Positions 53,401 to 58,070 of a stretch of 64,000 bases of DNA are shown here, piece by piece; the first letter of the stretch is position 1, and each line of letters begins with the position of its first letter. The notes under the pieces were generated by a model. That model did not search any database and was not told the origin of the DNA. It saw only the letters and a program-made list of their open reading frames with translations. The translations under genes were made by a program, and so were the position numbers. This stretch comes from Lasioglossum baleicum (Eukaryota; Arthropoda; Insecta; Hymenoptera; Halictidae): contig NC_134942.1 in the NCBI RefSeq assembly GCF_051020765.1, forward strand, positions 2,232,001-2,296,000, given 5' to 3'.

Positions 53401-53957
53401 GAAGGAAAGTAACAGCCCTAGTAGGTAGCTCTGCAGTTTCAACATAAAAGCAAAAGTGGCTAACCACAGAAAAATCGCGTTTACTGCCCGCGATCGGATA
53501 CGCGATCACTGTCCAGTGCCACTCCACTGTCATGCTGTCCTTCTCTACGTCCGGTTTTCCTTTGAACTCTCGGCGGGGTCGGCGCGGTAGACGCAGTCAT
53601 AAAAAAATAATGTCGGCATGCGGTCACTGTCCGTGCAGAAGGCTGTTGGACAGTGAACGCGACTTTACTGGAATTGGAAAATGATTAGAAAATGCTACAA
53701 GGTTAATCGTTTGTTTTCAGATGCACGGTTACGATCTTCATAGCGGGCCACCACAGTTACCACCCCCAGGAATGCTCGGCGGACCTATGAACGACGGTGG
53801 AGGCGGCGGGGGTGGTGGTCCTCTGCCACCCCCTGGGCCCCATCATCCTGGCAGCGGTGGCCCAGACATGGGACAGCACCCTGACAGCACCGACAGCTAC
53901 GTAACTTACCTTGAAAGTGACAGTGACTCCCTTCACCACGATACAGGAAGTCCATAG
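5267..53957 (+). CDS. tup: tailup/Islet LIM-homeodomain transcription factor (whole gene, six coding exons)
   Basis: Joining 5267-5405, 37979-38165, 43166-43470, 52066-52367, 52836-53042 and 53721-53957 gives 1377 nt, 458 residues plus TAG. Every intron is GT-AG and all phases agree. Residues 53-107 are LIM1 (CVGC...WHAACLKCAEC...C...C) and 115-169 are LIM2 (CDKCSECF...HIKCFRCSAC...C...D). Residues 242-301 are the homeodomain with recognition helix VIRVWFQNKRCK. Residues 331-365 carry the Islet-specific segment with EVQAYQPPWKALSDFAL, which in vertebrate Isl1 binds the LIM domains of Lhx3. The tail is Gly/Pro/His-rich. The family acts in the nucleus, in motor neuron and interneuron identity and in heart and dorsal ectoderm; LIM domains bind the LDB/Chip cofactor. 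ATG 5267 is the first in-frame ATG, with G at -3 and +4. Exon 1 is joined by phase and by resemblance to insect Islet N-termini, not by transcript data. Confidence 0.93.
5836..5880. repeat. CG-rich CGCGG-type run
   Basis: A block of about 45 bases dominated by CG dinucleotides (GCGCGACGCGCCGCGCTGCG) sits abruptly in AT-rich intron. It belongs to a set of about ten such runs across the window. Confidence 0.6.
6045..6150 (+). repeat. Tc1-like relic (CAGTG...ATTCG family)
   Basis: It reads CAGTGACAGCC, then AATATTCGAACGCTCTAAAA, then TTGGACTAAACAATTTGAAC. The same order of blocks occurs at 10916-11060 and 48999-49160 and, in reverse, at about 59960-60055. Truncated, no coding capacity. Confidence 0.5.
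6180..6278 (-). repeat. TTAA-type MITE family C fragment
   Basis: It contains CTTCTACGACATTTTTGGGG and GACGTTTTAATCGCTGTAAC and ends in GGGGTTAAG. The same blocks occur at about 10160-10240 (+), 23053-23215 (+), 35237-35312 (-) and 39707-39790 (-), each next to (T)TAACCCCTTGC or its complement. Confidence 0.55.
6294..6335 (+). repeat. mariner-type terminal fragment
   Basis: TATTAGGTTGTCCCAAAAGT is the kind of end seen in insect mariner elements, preceded by TA. No matching right end or transposase frame follows. Confidence 0.45.
7731..7833 (+). repeat. TTAA-type MITE fragments (families A and C)
   Basis: TTAACCCTTTTGCACTCGAAG, a family A end, starts at about 7731. A family C end TTAACCCCTTTGCCG follows about 95 bases later. 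Both are truncated. Confidence 0.5.
8749..8925 (+). repeat. dispersed repeat F, copy 1
   Basis: This 177-bp block matches 17106-17315 almost base for base, starting CATTTATCAACCGGAAGAAC and ending at CGAAGCCGCAA. Copy 2 carries about 35 extra bases. Not recognised as a known family. Confidence 0.65.
10101..10136. repeat. CG-rich CGCGG-type run
   Basis: It consists of repeated GTCGCGCCGC units in AT-rich intron. A family C TTAA-type fragment follows about 25 bases later. Confidence 0.65.
11077..11288. mobile_element. TTAA-flanked MITE, family G, complete
   Basis: TTAA at 11077-11080 and 11285-11288 bounds a 204-bp core. The core begins CGCTAAACCTACCGAG and ends CTTGGTAGGTTTAGAG, so the termini are inverted repeats. 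A related fragment lies at 24225-24370 (shared CACCTACCGAGCC and CGGCTCCTATTGTAATACGT). TTAA target duplication is the hallmark of piggyBac-class transposition. Non-coding. Confidence 0.78.
11310..11546. mobile_element. TTAA-flanked MITE, family H, complete
   Basis: TTAA at 11310-11313 and 11543-11546. The inner ends are CACACTAGGTTTA and, inverted, CACTAGGTTTAC. There is a short palindrome CCGTCAAAATGACGG near the left end. Non-coding; 22 bases separate it from the family G copy. Confidence 0.75.
11543..11809. mobile_element. TTAA-flanked MITE, family I, sharing its TTAA with the previous element
   Basis: It starts at the TTAA that closes the previous element and ends at TTAA 11806-11809. 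Its ends CACATTACTGACCAG and (inverted) CACTTTACCTACCGG are imperfect inverted repeats, so the element is older or its ends less constrained. A short CA repeat lies near its right side. Confidence 0.62.
13870..14017 (+). repeat. 21-bp minisatellite, about seven units
   Basis: Units of exactly 21 bp with consensus near CCTTTTGCAAATCAATTTCA run without gaps. Because 21 is a multiple of three, one frame stays open as a seven-residue repeat (QFQPFAN type). No start or splice context makes it look coding. The same unit occurs inverted at 21036-21112. Confidence 0.85.
15288..15440 (+). mobile_element. TA-flanked MITE family D, shortened copy
   Basis: It begins TAGACAGCGGATCTTTATGC and ends CATGAACGCGTAAAATCC in inverted orientation. 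Internal blocks (TTTCTACCTGCATTGTAAG, GTTCAATAGGTTGAAA) recur in other family D copies. Confidence 0.55.
16450..16477 (+). repeat. (GA)n microsatellite
   Basis: A run of about 13 GA units follows GGGGGA. Likely to be polymorphic in length. Confidence 0.85.
17106..17315 (+). repeat. dispersed repeat F, copy 2, with internal hairpin insertion
   Basis: It matches 8749-8925 but carries about 35 extra bases near 17197-17232, centred on CTCGCCCACGGGGACGAG, a near-palindrome. Outside the insertion the copies differ at only a few sites. Confidence 0.65.
17820..17841. repeat. CG-rich CGCGG run
   Basis: Near-perfect (GCGCG)n-like array GCGCGGCGCGGCGCGGCCCG in AT-rich DNA. Confidence 0.75.
18239..18592 (+). 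repeat. 192-bp-period tandem duplication of family D-like DNA
   Basis: Two units start ATATTAATTTCAACCTATTG at 18239 and 18431. They share about 160 bp, including CAGTTTGTTAATTCAAGTAG and GAAATCGTATTTGATTATGA, with few differences. Part of the unit also appears near 37655-37730. Confidence 0.75.
19316..19337 (+). repeat. (ATGT)n microsatellite
   Basis: About five tandem ATGT units. Similar short ATGT/ACAT runs occur near 25565, 37570 and 38283. Confidence 0.8.
20240..20720. other. GC-rich island in tup intron 1
   Basis: It is about 480 bases of markedly higher G+C than its surroundings, with many CpG. Open frames in it (for example 20235-20744) lack recognisable domains and appear on several frames at once, as expected from composition. 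A candidate regulatory element or old insertion; function unknown. Confidence 0.35.
21036..21112 (-). repeat. 21-bp minisatellite, inverted relative
   Basis: Three 21-bp units (GATTTTCAAAAGGGCGAAAT and variants) are the reverse complement of the unit at 13870-14017, about 7 kb away. Confidence 0.75.
22115..22275. repeat. two TTAA-type family A ends
   Basis: ACCACTCGAATGCTAAGGGTTAA near 22143-22166 is a right end. GAGTTAAAATAGCTCCGAG...GTGCAAAG near 22228-22268 is an inverted left end. They probably derive from two overlapping or rearranged copies. Confidence 0.5.
23053..23215 (+). repeat. TTAA-type MITE family C, longer copy
   Basis: It starts TTAACCCCTTGCAGTATCAT and continues GATTAAAACGTCTTTATCC and TTTTGTATGGCTACATTTAT. 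The latter blocks are shared with about 47655-47820 and 46480-46615, which end near AATATGGCAAGGGGTT, giving the other terminus of the family. Confidence 0.55.
23590..24180. other. GC-rich island in tup intron 1
   Basis: CpG-rich DNA with a CGCGACG-type run at 24077-24122. Open frames at 23470-23850 and 24007-24198 have no recognisable domain. Candidate regulatory element only. Confidence 0.3.
26033..26160 (+). repeat. hAT-type relic
   Basis: CCAGTGGTCGGCAAACCC followed by repeated GAGCCAAAT words is the typical start of hAT elements with CAGTGGTCGGCAAAC ends. Right end missing. Confidence 0.5.
26270..26680. other. GC-rich island in tup intron 1
   Basis: A compositional island with overlapping open frames on the - strand (26252-26677 and 26401-26637). 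Arg/Pro/Gly-rich translations in more than one frame point to base composition, not coding. Candidate regulatory DNA only. Confidence 0.3.
26840..27260 (+). repeat. family E foldback element, truncated copy
   Basis: It starts CACAGTGGGGTGAACC and shares CAAAATCAAAGAACTTTCGA, ACGTTTTTTAACCTT and TTGCAGAATTTCAAGAA with the complete copy at 62694-63203. The right terminus is not recognisable. Confidence 0.6.
27807..27826 (+). repeat. (ACG)n microsatellite
   Basis: Six to seven ACG units in a row. Confidence 0.85.
29379..29405. repeat. CG-rich CGCGG-type run
   Basis: CGCGGCGAGCGGCGCGCGGC embedded in AT-rich intron. Confidence 0.65.
30300..30370 (+). repeat. short tandem array of ATCGGTGC-type words
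   Basis: GCATCGGTACATC, GATCGGTGCATCG and GTATCGTTGTATCG words repeat at roughly 12-16-base spacing for about 70 bases. It could be a simple minisatellite or a cluster of similar protein-binding words. Confidence 0.6.
31613..31857 (+). mobile_element. TA-flanked MITE family D copy
   Basis: It begins TAGACTGTGGATTTGATGCA and ends TTGCATAAAAATTTACAGCT(TA) inverted. It includes GCAATCAATGCAGAAAATTT, the block found beside the right end in other copies. Confidence 0.6.
32316..32398 (+). repeat. (CT)n microsatellite
   Basis: About 80 bases of TCTC/TTTC repeat, longest uninterrupted (CT)n near 32355-32396. It produces spurious Ser/Leu- and Arg/Glu-repeat open frames on both strands. Confidence 0.9.
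32828..33130 (+). repeat. 188-bp-period tandem duplication
   Basis: GAACGCCGATAAGCGGGTCA at about 32836 recurs, with one change, at about 33024. It is followed in both units by GTGACCCTA, CACAGT, TATTATAAATA and AAGCCATTTAA-like blocks. Each unit carries the palindrome GGGTCATCCGTGACCC. Confidence 0.7.
35500..36110. other. GC-rich island about 2 kb upstream of tup exon 2
   Basis: CpG-rich DNA with a CGCGA-type run at 36057-36098. Open frames occur in four frames at once (for example 35698-36189 +, 35673-35963 -), none with a recognisable domain. The position, inside intron 1 near the first LIM exon, would suit an internal promoter or enhancer, but no signal proves it. Confidence 0.35.
37979..38165 (+). 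CDS. tup: tup coding exon 2 (LIM1)
   Basis: The acceptor is TTCTGTCAG|AA and the donor GTCAG|GTAATG. It encodes Lys47 (completed) to Val108 plus AG of Arg109. LIM1 zinc ligands are C53, C56, H75, C78, C81, C84, C103 and D106, all present. The exon holds the whole first LIM domain, a common exon arrangement in the Islet family. Confidence 0.95.
38300..38543. mobile_element. Tc1-type MITE, complete
   Basis: Inverted ends CCGCTCATAAGCGTTTAGGC (left) and, reversed, CCACTCATAAGTGTTTAGGC (right) differ at two sites. Each is flanked by TA. Core about 240 bp, non-coding. The ends are of the type found on insect Tc1-like elements. Confidence 0.8.
38685..38815 (+). repeat. mariner-type fragment
   Basis: GTTGGAACAAAAGTTCGTAG is a mariner-like end. 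Downstream GATTTATTCAACAACATATA is shared, inverted, with the copy at 40470-40640. Confidence 0.55.
40470..40640 (+). repeat. mariner-type fragment
   Basis: It starts TTGGGTTGGAAAGAAAGTTC, a mariner-like end, and runs through GGAATGGAAATTATATGTTA, which matches the 38685-38815 copy in the other orientation. Confidence 0.55.
41139..41790. mobile_element. composite foldback element with mariner-like left end
   Basis: A mariner-like end TTAGGTTGGCAACTAAATCC at 41138 is followed by an inverted repeat. TTTGAACTTTTTTGGGAAGC and AAAAAATACTAAAAGTTGTA on the left return inverted at 41575-41655. Arms are roughly 150 bp or more and imperfect. The left arm is the same family as the DNA around the nested element at 49167-50274, so it shows what that site looked like before insertion. 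Confidence 0.65.
42000..42552. mobile_element. imperfect foldback element in tup intron 2
   Basis: Left-side blocks TAGAGGTGTTACG, TGATAGTTAGAGGTTAGTT and GTACAGCTTGTCAAATCTAG return inverted on the right as AACACCTCTA, AACTAACCTCTATCTATCA and GATTTGACAAGCTGTACATA. Arms are interrupted by insertions. No ORF. Family not recognised. Confidence 0.65.
42670..42686 (+). repeat. (CT)n microsatellite
   Basis: Eight CT units in tup intron 2. Confidence 0.75.
43166..43470 (+). CDS. tup: tup coding exon 3 (LIM2 and linker)
   Basis: The acceptor is TTTGTTTCAG|A and the donor ATATCAG|GTAATG. It encodes the rest of Arg109 to Ser210 plus one base. The LIM2 ligands C115, C118, H137, C140, C143, C146, C165 and D168 are present. 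The following linker is Gly-rich, then Asn/His-rich (residues 174-210), and is typically variable between insects. Confidence 0.95.
43650..44509. mobile_element. long foldback element, 383-bp arms and 94-bp spacer
   Basis: Left arm 43650-44032 and right arm 44127-44509 are inverted copies of equal length. Ends are CTGGGCAATTGTGC and, inverted, CTGGGTAATTGTGC. The middle of the arms is nearly identical; about 40 bases near each outer end have diverged. Both arms carry the same open frame (about 100 codons, Ser/Asp-rich, facing inward and outward respectively), which is a mirror effect; whether it is a remnant of a transposase start cannot be judged. No clear target duplication was seen. Confidence 0.85.
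44730..44965 (+). mobile_element. TTAA-type MITE family B
   Basis: It ends GACAAAGGAGTGCAAAGGGTTAA. Internal blocks TTGTTGTAATTTATATTT and GGAAGAACCAAATA are shared with 51632-51838 (+) and, inverted, with 54835-55076. The left end is degraded. Confidence 0.6.
45061..45082. repeat. CG-rich CGCGG run
   Basis: Near-perfect array CGGCGCGGCGCGGCGCGGCG directly after a family A TTAA-type end (CGAGTGCTAAGGGTTAA at about 45030-45046). Confidence 0.75.
46020..46210 (+). repeat. transposon relic with GGGTGTCCCAAAATTC start
   Basis: CAGGGTGTCCCAAAATTCCT followed by GCGAGGTTCTTGAGACCATT resembles short elements often seen in hymenopteran DNA. No right end was found. Confidence 0.4.
48353..48535 (+). 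repeat. two same-direction family D ends
   Basis: CTAGACTGCGGATCTGTATG at about 48352 and CTAGACTGCGGGTCTTTATG at about 48511 point the same way, about 160 bases apart, implying a truncated copy or tandem arrangement. Confidence 0.5.
49167..50274. mobile_element. PIF/Harbinger-like element with TAA target duplication
   Basis: The ends are perfect inverted repeats of at least 22 bp beginning GGCCGTCCACACACGGGTCG. They are flanked by TAA at 49164-49166 and 50275-50277. The related uninterrupted site near 41275 reads ATACTAAAAGTTG, so TAA is a true 3-bp duplication. A 3-bp TWA duplication is the PIF/Harbinger rule. Internally, terminal-like words (CACACGGGTCGAT, GTCGCATGCGATTCCCC, CCACGTGACTTCCAATG) recur several times in both halves. 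The middle (49500-49720) is AT-rich, with no recognisable transposase or Myb-like frame. A hairpin element sits inside at 49801-50063. Confidence 0.82.
49801..50063. mobile_element. near-perfect hairpin: 127-bp arms, 9-base loop
   Basis: Left arm 49801-49927 and right arm 49937-50063 are reverse complements with a single mismatch seen (TGAGTG against CGAGTG). The loop is ATATCCTAG. The outer ends read CAGTGATGCCGAAATCGTGG. It interrupts the right portion of the element at 49167-50274. The CAGTG end would suit hAT, but no 8-bp duplication is visible. The near-identity of the arms implies a recent origin or ongoing gene conversion. Confidence 0.9.
50554..50838 (-). CDS. unidentified open frame, possible terminal exon or gene relic
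   Basis: On the - strand a frame runs from a possible acceptor (ACAATACAG, exon start at 50838) to TAA at 50554-50556, about 94 codons. The product has a CARCEE motif near its start, a Lys-rich middle, an acidic stretch NYDDLDELTL and the end RDLSPINHK. The mixed charge and lack of low complexity are more protein-like than most frames here. I do not recognise the family. No start codon or upstream exon can be joined with confidence. It may be an exon of an antisense gene, a transposon gene relic, or chance. Confidence 0.25.
   Translation of the reverse strand, partial: WRTRKKFENWNFCARCEEIIMYDFKKQKVNIFNQYISLKNETAKRPADFLEKSSSLPIETVFSYEIERNYDDLDELTLIGHQQYTRDLSPINHK
51300..51322. repeat. CG-rich CCGCG run
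   Basis: CCGCCGCGCCGCGCCGCGCC in AT-rich tup intron 3; same motif class as at 17820 and 45061, opposite strand. Confidence 0.75.
51632..51838 (+). mobile_element. TTAA-type MITE family B, both ends present
   Basis: It starts CTTAACTCTTTGCACTCC and ends GGAGTGCAAAGGTACC. The inverted ends TTTGCACTCC match exactly, but the flanking TTAA on the right is changed to TACC. The interior is shared with 44730-44965. Confidence 0.65.
52066..52367 (+). CDS. tup: tup coding exon 4 (homeodomain)
   Basis: The acceptor is GTGTTCGCAG|AT and the donor GAGAAG|GTGAGC. It encodes Asp211 (completed) to Lys311. A Ser/Gly/His-rich linker (residues 211-240) leads to the homeodomain at 242-301 with [20 protein letters not shown] and WFQNKRCKDKKK. 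Asn292 and Arg294 of helix 3 are present. The exon ends in a Gln/Lys helix. Confidence 0.97.
52368..52835 (+). other. tup: tup intron 4
   Basis: GT-AG, 468 bp, with the acceptor TTTTTTATTGCAG. Its main content is one complete TA-flanked MITE (52464-52653), making up about 40 percent of the intron. Confidence 0.9.
52464..52653 (+). mobile_element. TA-flanked MITE family D, complete reference copy
   Basis: TA at both ends (52464-52465 and 52652-52653). The inverted ends GACTGCGGATCTTTATGCA and, on the right, ATAAAGATCCGCAGTC match closely. Length about 190 bp, no coding frame. This copy is the best template for the family. It lies between the homeodomain exon and the next exon without disturbing the splice sites. 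Confidence 0.88.
52836..53042 (+). CDS. tup: tup coding exon 5 (Islet partner-binding segment)
   Basis: The acceptor is TTATTGCAG|GAT and the donor TCGCAG|GTAAAT. It encodes residues 312-380 in phase 0. It contains MVASSPVRHESS and LEVQAYQPPWKALSDFAL, the segment that in vertebrate Isl1 binds the LIM domains of Lhx3 in motor neuron complexes. Conservation here separates Islet from other LIM-homeodomain classes. Confidence 0.96.
53043..53720 (+). other. tup: tup intron 5
   Basis: GT-AG, 678 bp, with the acceptor TTGTTTTCAG. It holds a short GT run at about 53158-53170. Nothing else is recognised. Confidence 0.85.
53721..53957 (+). CDS. tup: tup coding exon 6 (C-terminal tail)
   Basis: It encodes residues 381-458 and TAG. 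The tail is low-complexity Gly/Pro/His (PPQLPPPGMLGG, an eight-Gly run, PPPGPHHPGSGG), then an acidic Ser-rich end STDSYVTYLESDSDSLHHD. The Gly run is a likely site of length variation. A similar acidic end is seen in other insect Islet proteins. Confidence 0.93.
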   Translation: MHGYDLHSGPPQLPPPGMLGGPMNDGGGGGGGGPLPPPGPHHPGSGGPDMGQHPDSTDSYVTYLESDSDSLHHDTGSP

Positions 53958-54834
53958 TGTTGTGCAGTGTGGCCAGAACGAAAGTGTCTTCGTGGTCTTC
54001 TTTTAATAAGTGCTTGAAGAGAATAGTAGTCTGCGAGAACAAATACGGTGGAATGCACAAATGGAACCGAATGATGTGAAAGTTGTCTCGAAATTCATTA
54101 GGCTCCTCCCGATAATAGCTTGACCCTTTCGCGCCTGTTGCTATCGCGAATGCGCACCATGGATGAAATTTTCCTTAATCGAGGAAACGACAAGCTTCTT
54201 TTCAATTAACTAACGTTTTCGAAATACGACAGCTGAATCGTTTAAACAAATTATAGTTCAATGAACAGACAATAGAACGTCGCTGAACGTTCAAATGTGT
54301 TTCACTGCGAATTTCGGTAGTAATATTACTACAGGCATGGATTTCAATATCGTGTTTTCATTGAAATAATTCCGCAGCGTTTCGCAGCTTGAATCTTTTG
54401 ACATTTGAATTGTCTGCAATTGAAAGCCCCAGGCAAATTATAACGCAGCGATTTGCTACATCCTGTACCAATGTATAGAACTTCGAATTTTATTTCCCTA
54501 AATTAATATATTTATAAAAGGAACGAGTGTCCGTTCTCTTTTAATGTAATATTTATAAGAGTATGTATATTCAAACCGAAATACAGTGGAGTCCCAACCT
54601 GAGCCGATTCTCGATTCCGTGCTGTAACATAGATCGGGACCGGTTGCTATTTTTTTGTGGCCGAAGGCGCAACAAAAAATAGCGGGTCGATGAGATAATA
54701 CTAGTGAAATAATGAAACTTCTTTATTTTGTACTTATTTTTAATGACATTTTACCAATATATTTGTTGCATTTTTCTGATTAAAATGACACCACACAAGA
54801 TACAAACATACATATAAACAACTTAACTTGACTC

Positions 54835-55076
54835 AACATCAGAGAAAAAGAAATGAAAATGAAACGAGTTTTCATATGTATTTGGGTCTTTTCCTTATTT
54901 ATTGAATTGTCCTATTTTTTGGTCAAAACAAATATAAATTACAACAAGTTTGAGAGCTATATTGAATATAATTAGTAAACAAAATTGTTTAAAATAAGTA
55001 GCAGTCAAGAAACTGACCTCTGAAGTAAATTTGTTGGCAACAAAATTGAAAAATAATTCCGACTGCAAAGGGTTAA
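54835..55076 (-). mobile_element. TTAA-type MITE family B, inverted copy
   Basis: It ends ATTCCGACTGCAAAGGGTTAA. AAATTACAACAAGTTTGAGA and the neighbouring blocks are the reverse complement of 44730-44965. It may lie inside the tup 3' UTR. Confidence 0.6.
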
Positions 55077-56948
55077 CATCTCGAAAATATGTTCTCAAAC
55101 AATTACACTAGAATTTTTCAAATTAACGGAGCTACAGTCCGTTGGAGGTTTTTCAACGACTCGTTTTAATCAGAAAAATGTGACAAATACCTTGAGAAAA
55201 GTTGTACAAGGAGAAAATTGAAAATAAAAACGTTAGCATCGCATTGGTATTTTAAACAATACAAGTATTGAATTTTTCTCTTTCTTTTTCACTCGCTATC
55301 CTCTTCCGTGTCCTAAAGTTGCTGCATACCGGCGGTTAAATCACTACTAAATACAGTTGAAATTATATCGTGTTTAGTGTGATTTTAATCAGAAAAATGT
55401 TACGAATAAGTTGGCGAAAATCCCATAAACAATATAATGAGAAATAAAGAAGTTTTGTAATTGGATTAGTAGTTACGCGCGACCCGGTATCGGATTACGC
55501 GGTATGTTTACACTGCTCGGCGACCGAGGCAGCTCGAAGTGGAAGGGGTAGGCGAACTGACTTACTTATTGTTAGATCTTAGATCGGTCACCTCCATCGC
55601 GCTTAGATCGAGACTTTGCTGTACTTTGTATTTTGATCCTTCGAGCAGTACTTGGTACGTCAGTGTGTATGCGAATGAAACAATGATTTCGCTTAAAACA
55701 ATCGTACAGCGAATAATATAAATGATTTCTTAAATATATGTTCTGGTAATAATATACGATTACAGATTTATTCTCAACATTAACAAAACGTGTCACCGTT
55801 CTTTTTTTCAACAGCGAAATGGCTTTCTCGAATATTTCCGTATGCGATATACATACAGATACTTCGTAATAATTCCAAAAATTATTTATTATCCCAACAG
55901 TATCGCATTAGTTTCATAGAAAGCTGCGTTTATCCAACAGAAGGATATTATACAACTGCGTGAAACTTTCGATTGTATAAACGTCTGTTATGTTTCAATA
56001 TTTTTATAACAGTCATTTAATATATTTAAGTATTGAAACACATTTAGGTATTTTTATTATATAACGTATTTTAAATAAATAAAAATAACAGTCGAACTCG
56101 AAGTTTTCCATTCTTTCTCGAACTTGAGATTTCGCGTTCCTCTTCGATTGTTCTGCGAAAATTATAGGAATATTCACTCCTGCGCGAAAGGGTTGAGGAA
56201 AACCAATTTTTCTCGAACGACAAAAGAAAAGGAAACTGTAACAATGCGAGAAATCATTTGCAGAAACATGAGCTTATTGTAAACGGAGGATCGAAGCGAA
56301 AGTGGAGAAAAATTATAATTAGAAATTATTGTAAGATATGCAATTATGAAGTCCTACGTGTCCGAAGCGCTTCGATCATATTTCGAAACGATTTCTGTCG
56401 GTGATTATTTGAATACGTTATTTTGTCAGAACGTAAGGGTTACGCTCAATGTTTCACAATGAGAACGTTTATACGACGAACAAGAAAAATTGGACGCATT
56501 GCGACTACATATGTAGTTCTGTTCAAGAGAAATCTCACTCAGGTAGAACGTGTGTAAACGAATCATCAAACGGTACGCGACGGTCGAATTTCTCGAAGCA
56601 TATTGCTAGACTCCGGATGTTTATGCATGATAAATATGTAAGAAACATATGCGATTTGTGCACGAAAAATATGCAAATATGCAGCAAAGTATGCAAGGAA
56701 AATATACAACGTTAACAATACATTTTACGATTATTAATTCGACTTACAGTGAATGACAAGCATTCTTTTCCCAATTGGATGGTGTTCATTGACGACGCTT
56801 TCCCGTAAAAATTAATTTATATGCGGAAAATGATCGCTCCACGTCACACGATGCAAGCGGTGCACACTTATACATTTACTCCAGAAGGTTTCCGACACAT
56901 CTATCGGATCTTGCACGAATTCATTGTTTAAAATATTTGAAATTTGTA

Positions 56949-57197
56949 TTAACCCTTTGCACTCGAAGCAATTTTAATTCGAAAATCAAGACATTTCTTT
57001 CAACCCAGATCATTTTTATTCTATGTAATCTTTTTTACATTGTGCACATCAAATTTAACCAGTTTTCTCATATAACAGTTGAGCTTTTCACAATTTATAG
57101 GAAACACACGAATTTAATAATATTAAAACTGTTTTGAATAATGGTGTGGCAATTTTTACTGGCGCCTCAGAGTCGCCATTCGAGTGCAAAGGGTTAA
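56949..57197. mobile_element. TTAA-flanked MITE family A, complete
   Basis: TTAA at 56949-56952 and 57194-57197. Between them a 241-bp core has perfect 15-bp inverted ends CCCTTTGCACTCGAA. CCC-type ends with TTAA duplication are the piggyBac signature. It carries no transposase. Fragments of this family lie at about 294-534, 7731, 14752, 22115-22275, 29049 and 45000-45046. Confidence 0.88.
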
Positions 57198-57896
57198 TTT
57201 CGTTAAACCAATATTTTTTCCTATAACAGCAATTACTTTTTTTCTTAACTTTTTTCTCCATAATCACCGCGGGTATGTTTGTTAAATGATTAATATAATT
57301 TATGTATATTCCCATAGAAACATTTAACGGCAAACCCACTGTTTCCGATTTCTCTATTGTGGCAGACAAAGTGCTTAAATGAACTTTAATAAGTATTAAA
57401 TTTGGTGCAAGAGTTCATCTCGTTATGCAATAAGTTATTGCATATGTATTTAAATATAAAATCTAAAAACATATACATTATGCAGAAAGTGCAAAATAAA
57501 AAATATACTTTCACAATTCGCTAATCATAAAACATATTTCTGCCCAGGTCCTATTGCTCTATCTGCTTTCTGAAAAGATATATGTATATGCGTTTGCATA
57601 AACATCCGGAGTCTACATATTATACTGTTCGATCGTTTTGTTGCGAAACGATAATATAATTGTCTGTAAGGAAACAAACGAGAAAATGGTGTAAATCATT
57701 GTAATATTTTTCAAACGATCCCCCTGAGTTAAATGCACTAGAACACCGAATAATCAAACGATAGTGAACTAACGTTAAAAAGAAGAAGAAGAAGAAAACG
57801 GAACTAGGATAATTTGCAAAGTTTATCAAGGGAAAATTGTGAATTTATTAAATAATTTCGCTGCTGAAGCTTCTAAGCAAAAATCTTACTGGCGCG

Positions 57897-58070
57897 ATGA
57901 AATTGAGAAACGAATCGATAGAAACCCTACTAGCATTTATGGTTGGGATATGGTTGATGGTTTTGTCGACAAATTCCCAACATGGGTCCTACGACACGAA
58001 ATACTATGACATTTTGCCAACGGATATCCAACGTTGGGTGTACAATTATTATAATTGGTTAATTAACTAA
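57897..58070 (+). CDS. possible small secreted peptide (57 residues)
   Basis: The frame runs from ATG 57897 to TAA 58068-58070. It starts MKLRNESIET, then a hydrophobic stretch LLAFMVGIWLMVL (residues 11-23) and STNSQ, which resembles a signal peptide with cleavage after about residue 28. The rest is short and aromatic: eight Tyr and two Trp in the last 28 residues (YDTKYYD, RWVYNYYNWLIN). No cysteine and no dibasic site. I do not recognise it. It might be a single-exon secreted peptide, the first exon of a longer gene (no strong donor seen), or a chance frame in AT-rich DNA, where Tyr codons are easily formed. Confidence 0.35.
   Translation: MKLRNESIETLLAFMVGIWLMVLSTNSQHGSYDTKYYDILPTDIQRWVYNYYNWLIN

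Larger units (their letters stand above)
53958..57896. other. 3' region of tup and repeat-rich flank
   Basis: The tup 3' UTR begins at 53958; its end is not fixed. The first clear AATAAA words are at about 55223 and 55443. A stem-loop GCTATTTTTT...AAAAAATAGC lies at about 54646-54683. The family B element lies at 54835-55076 and the family A element at 56949-57197. Family D ends lie at about 56609 and 57592. No other gene seen. Confidence 0.6.
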
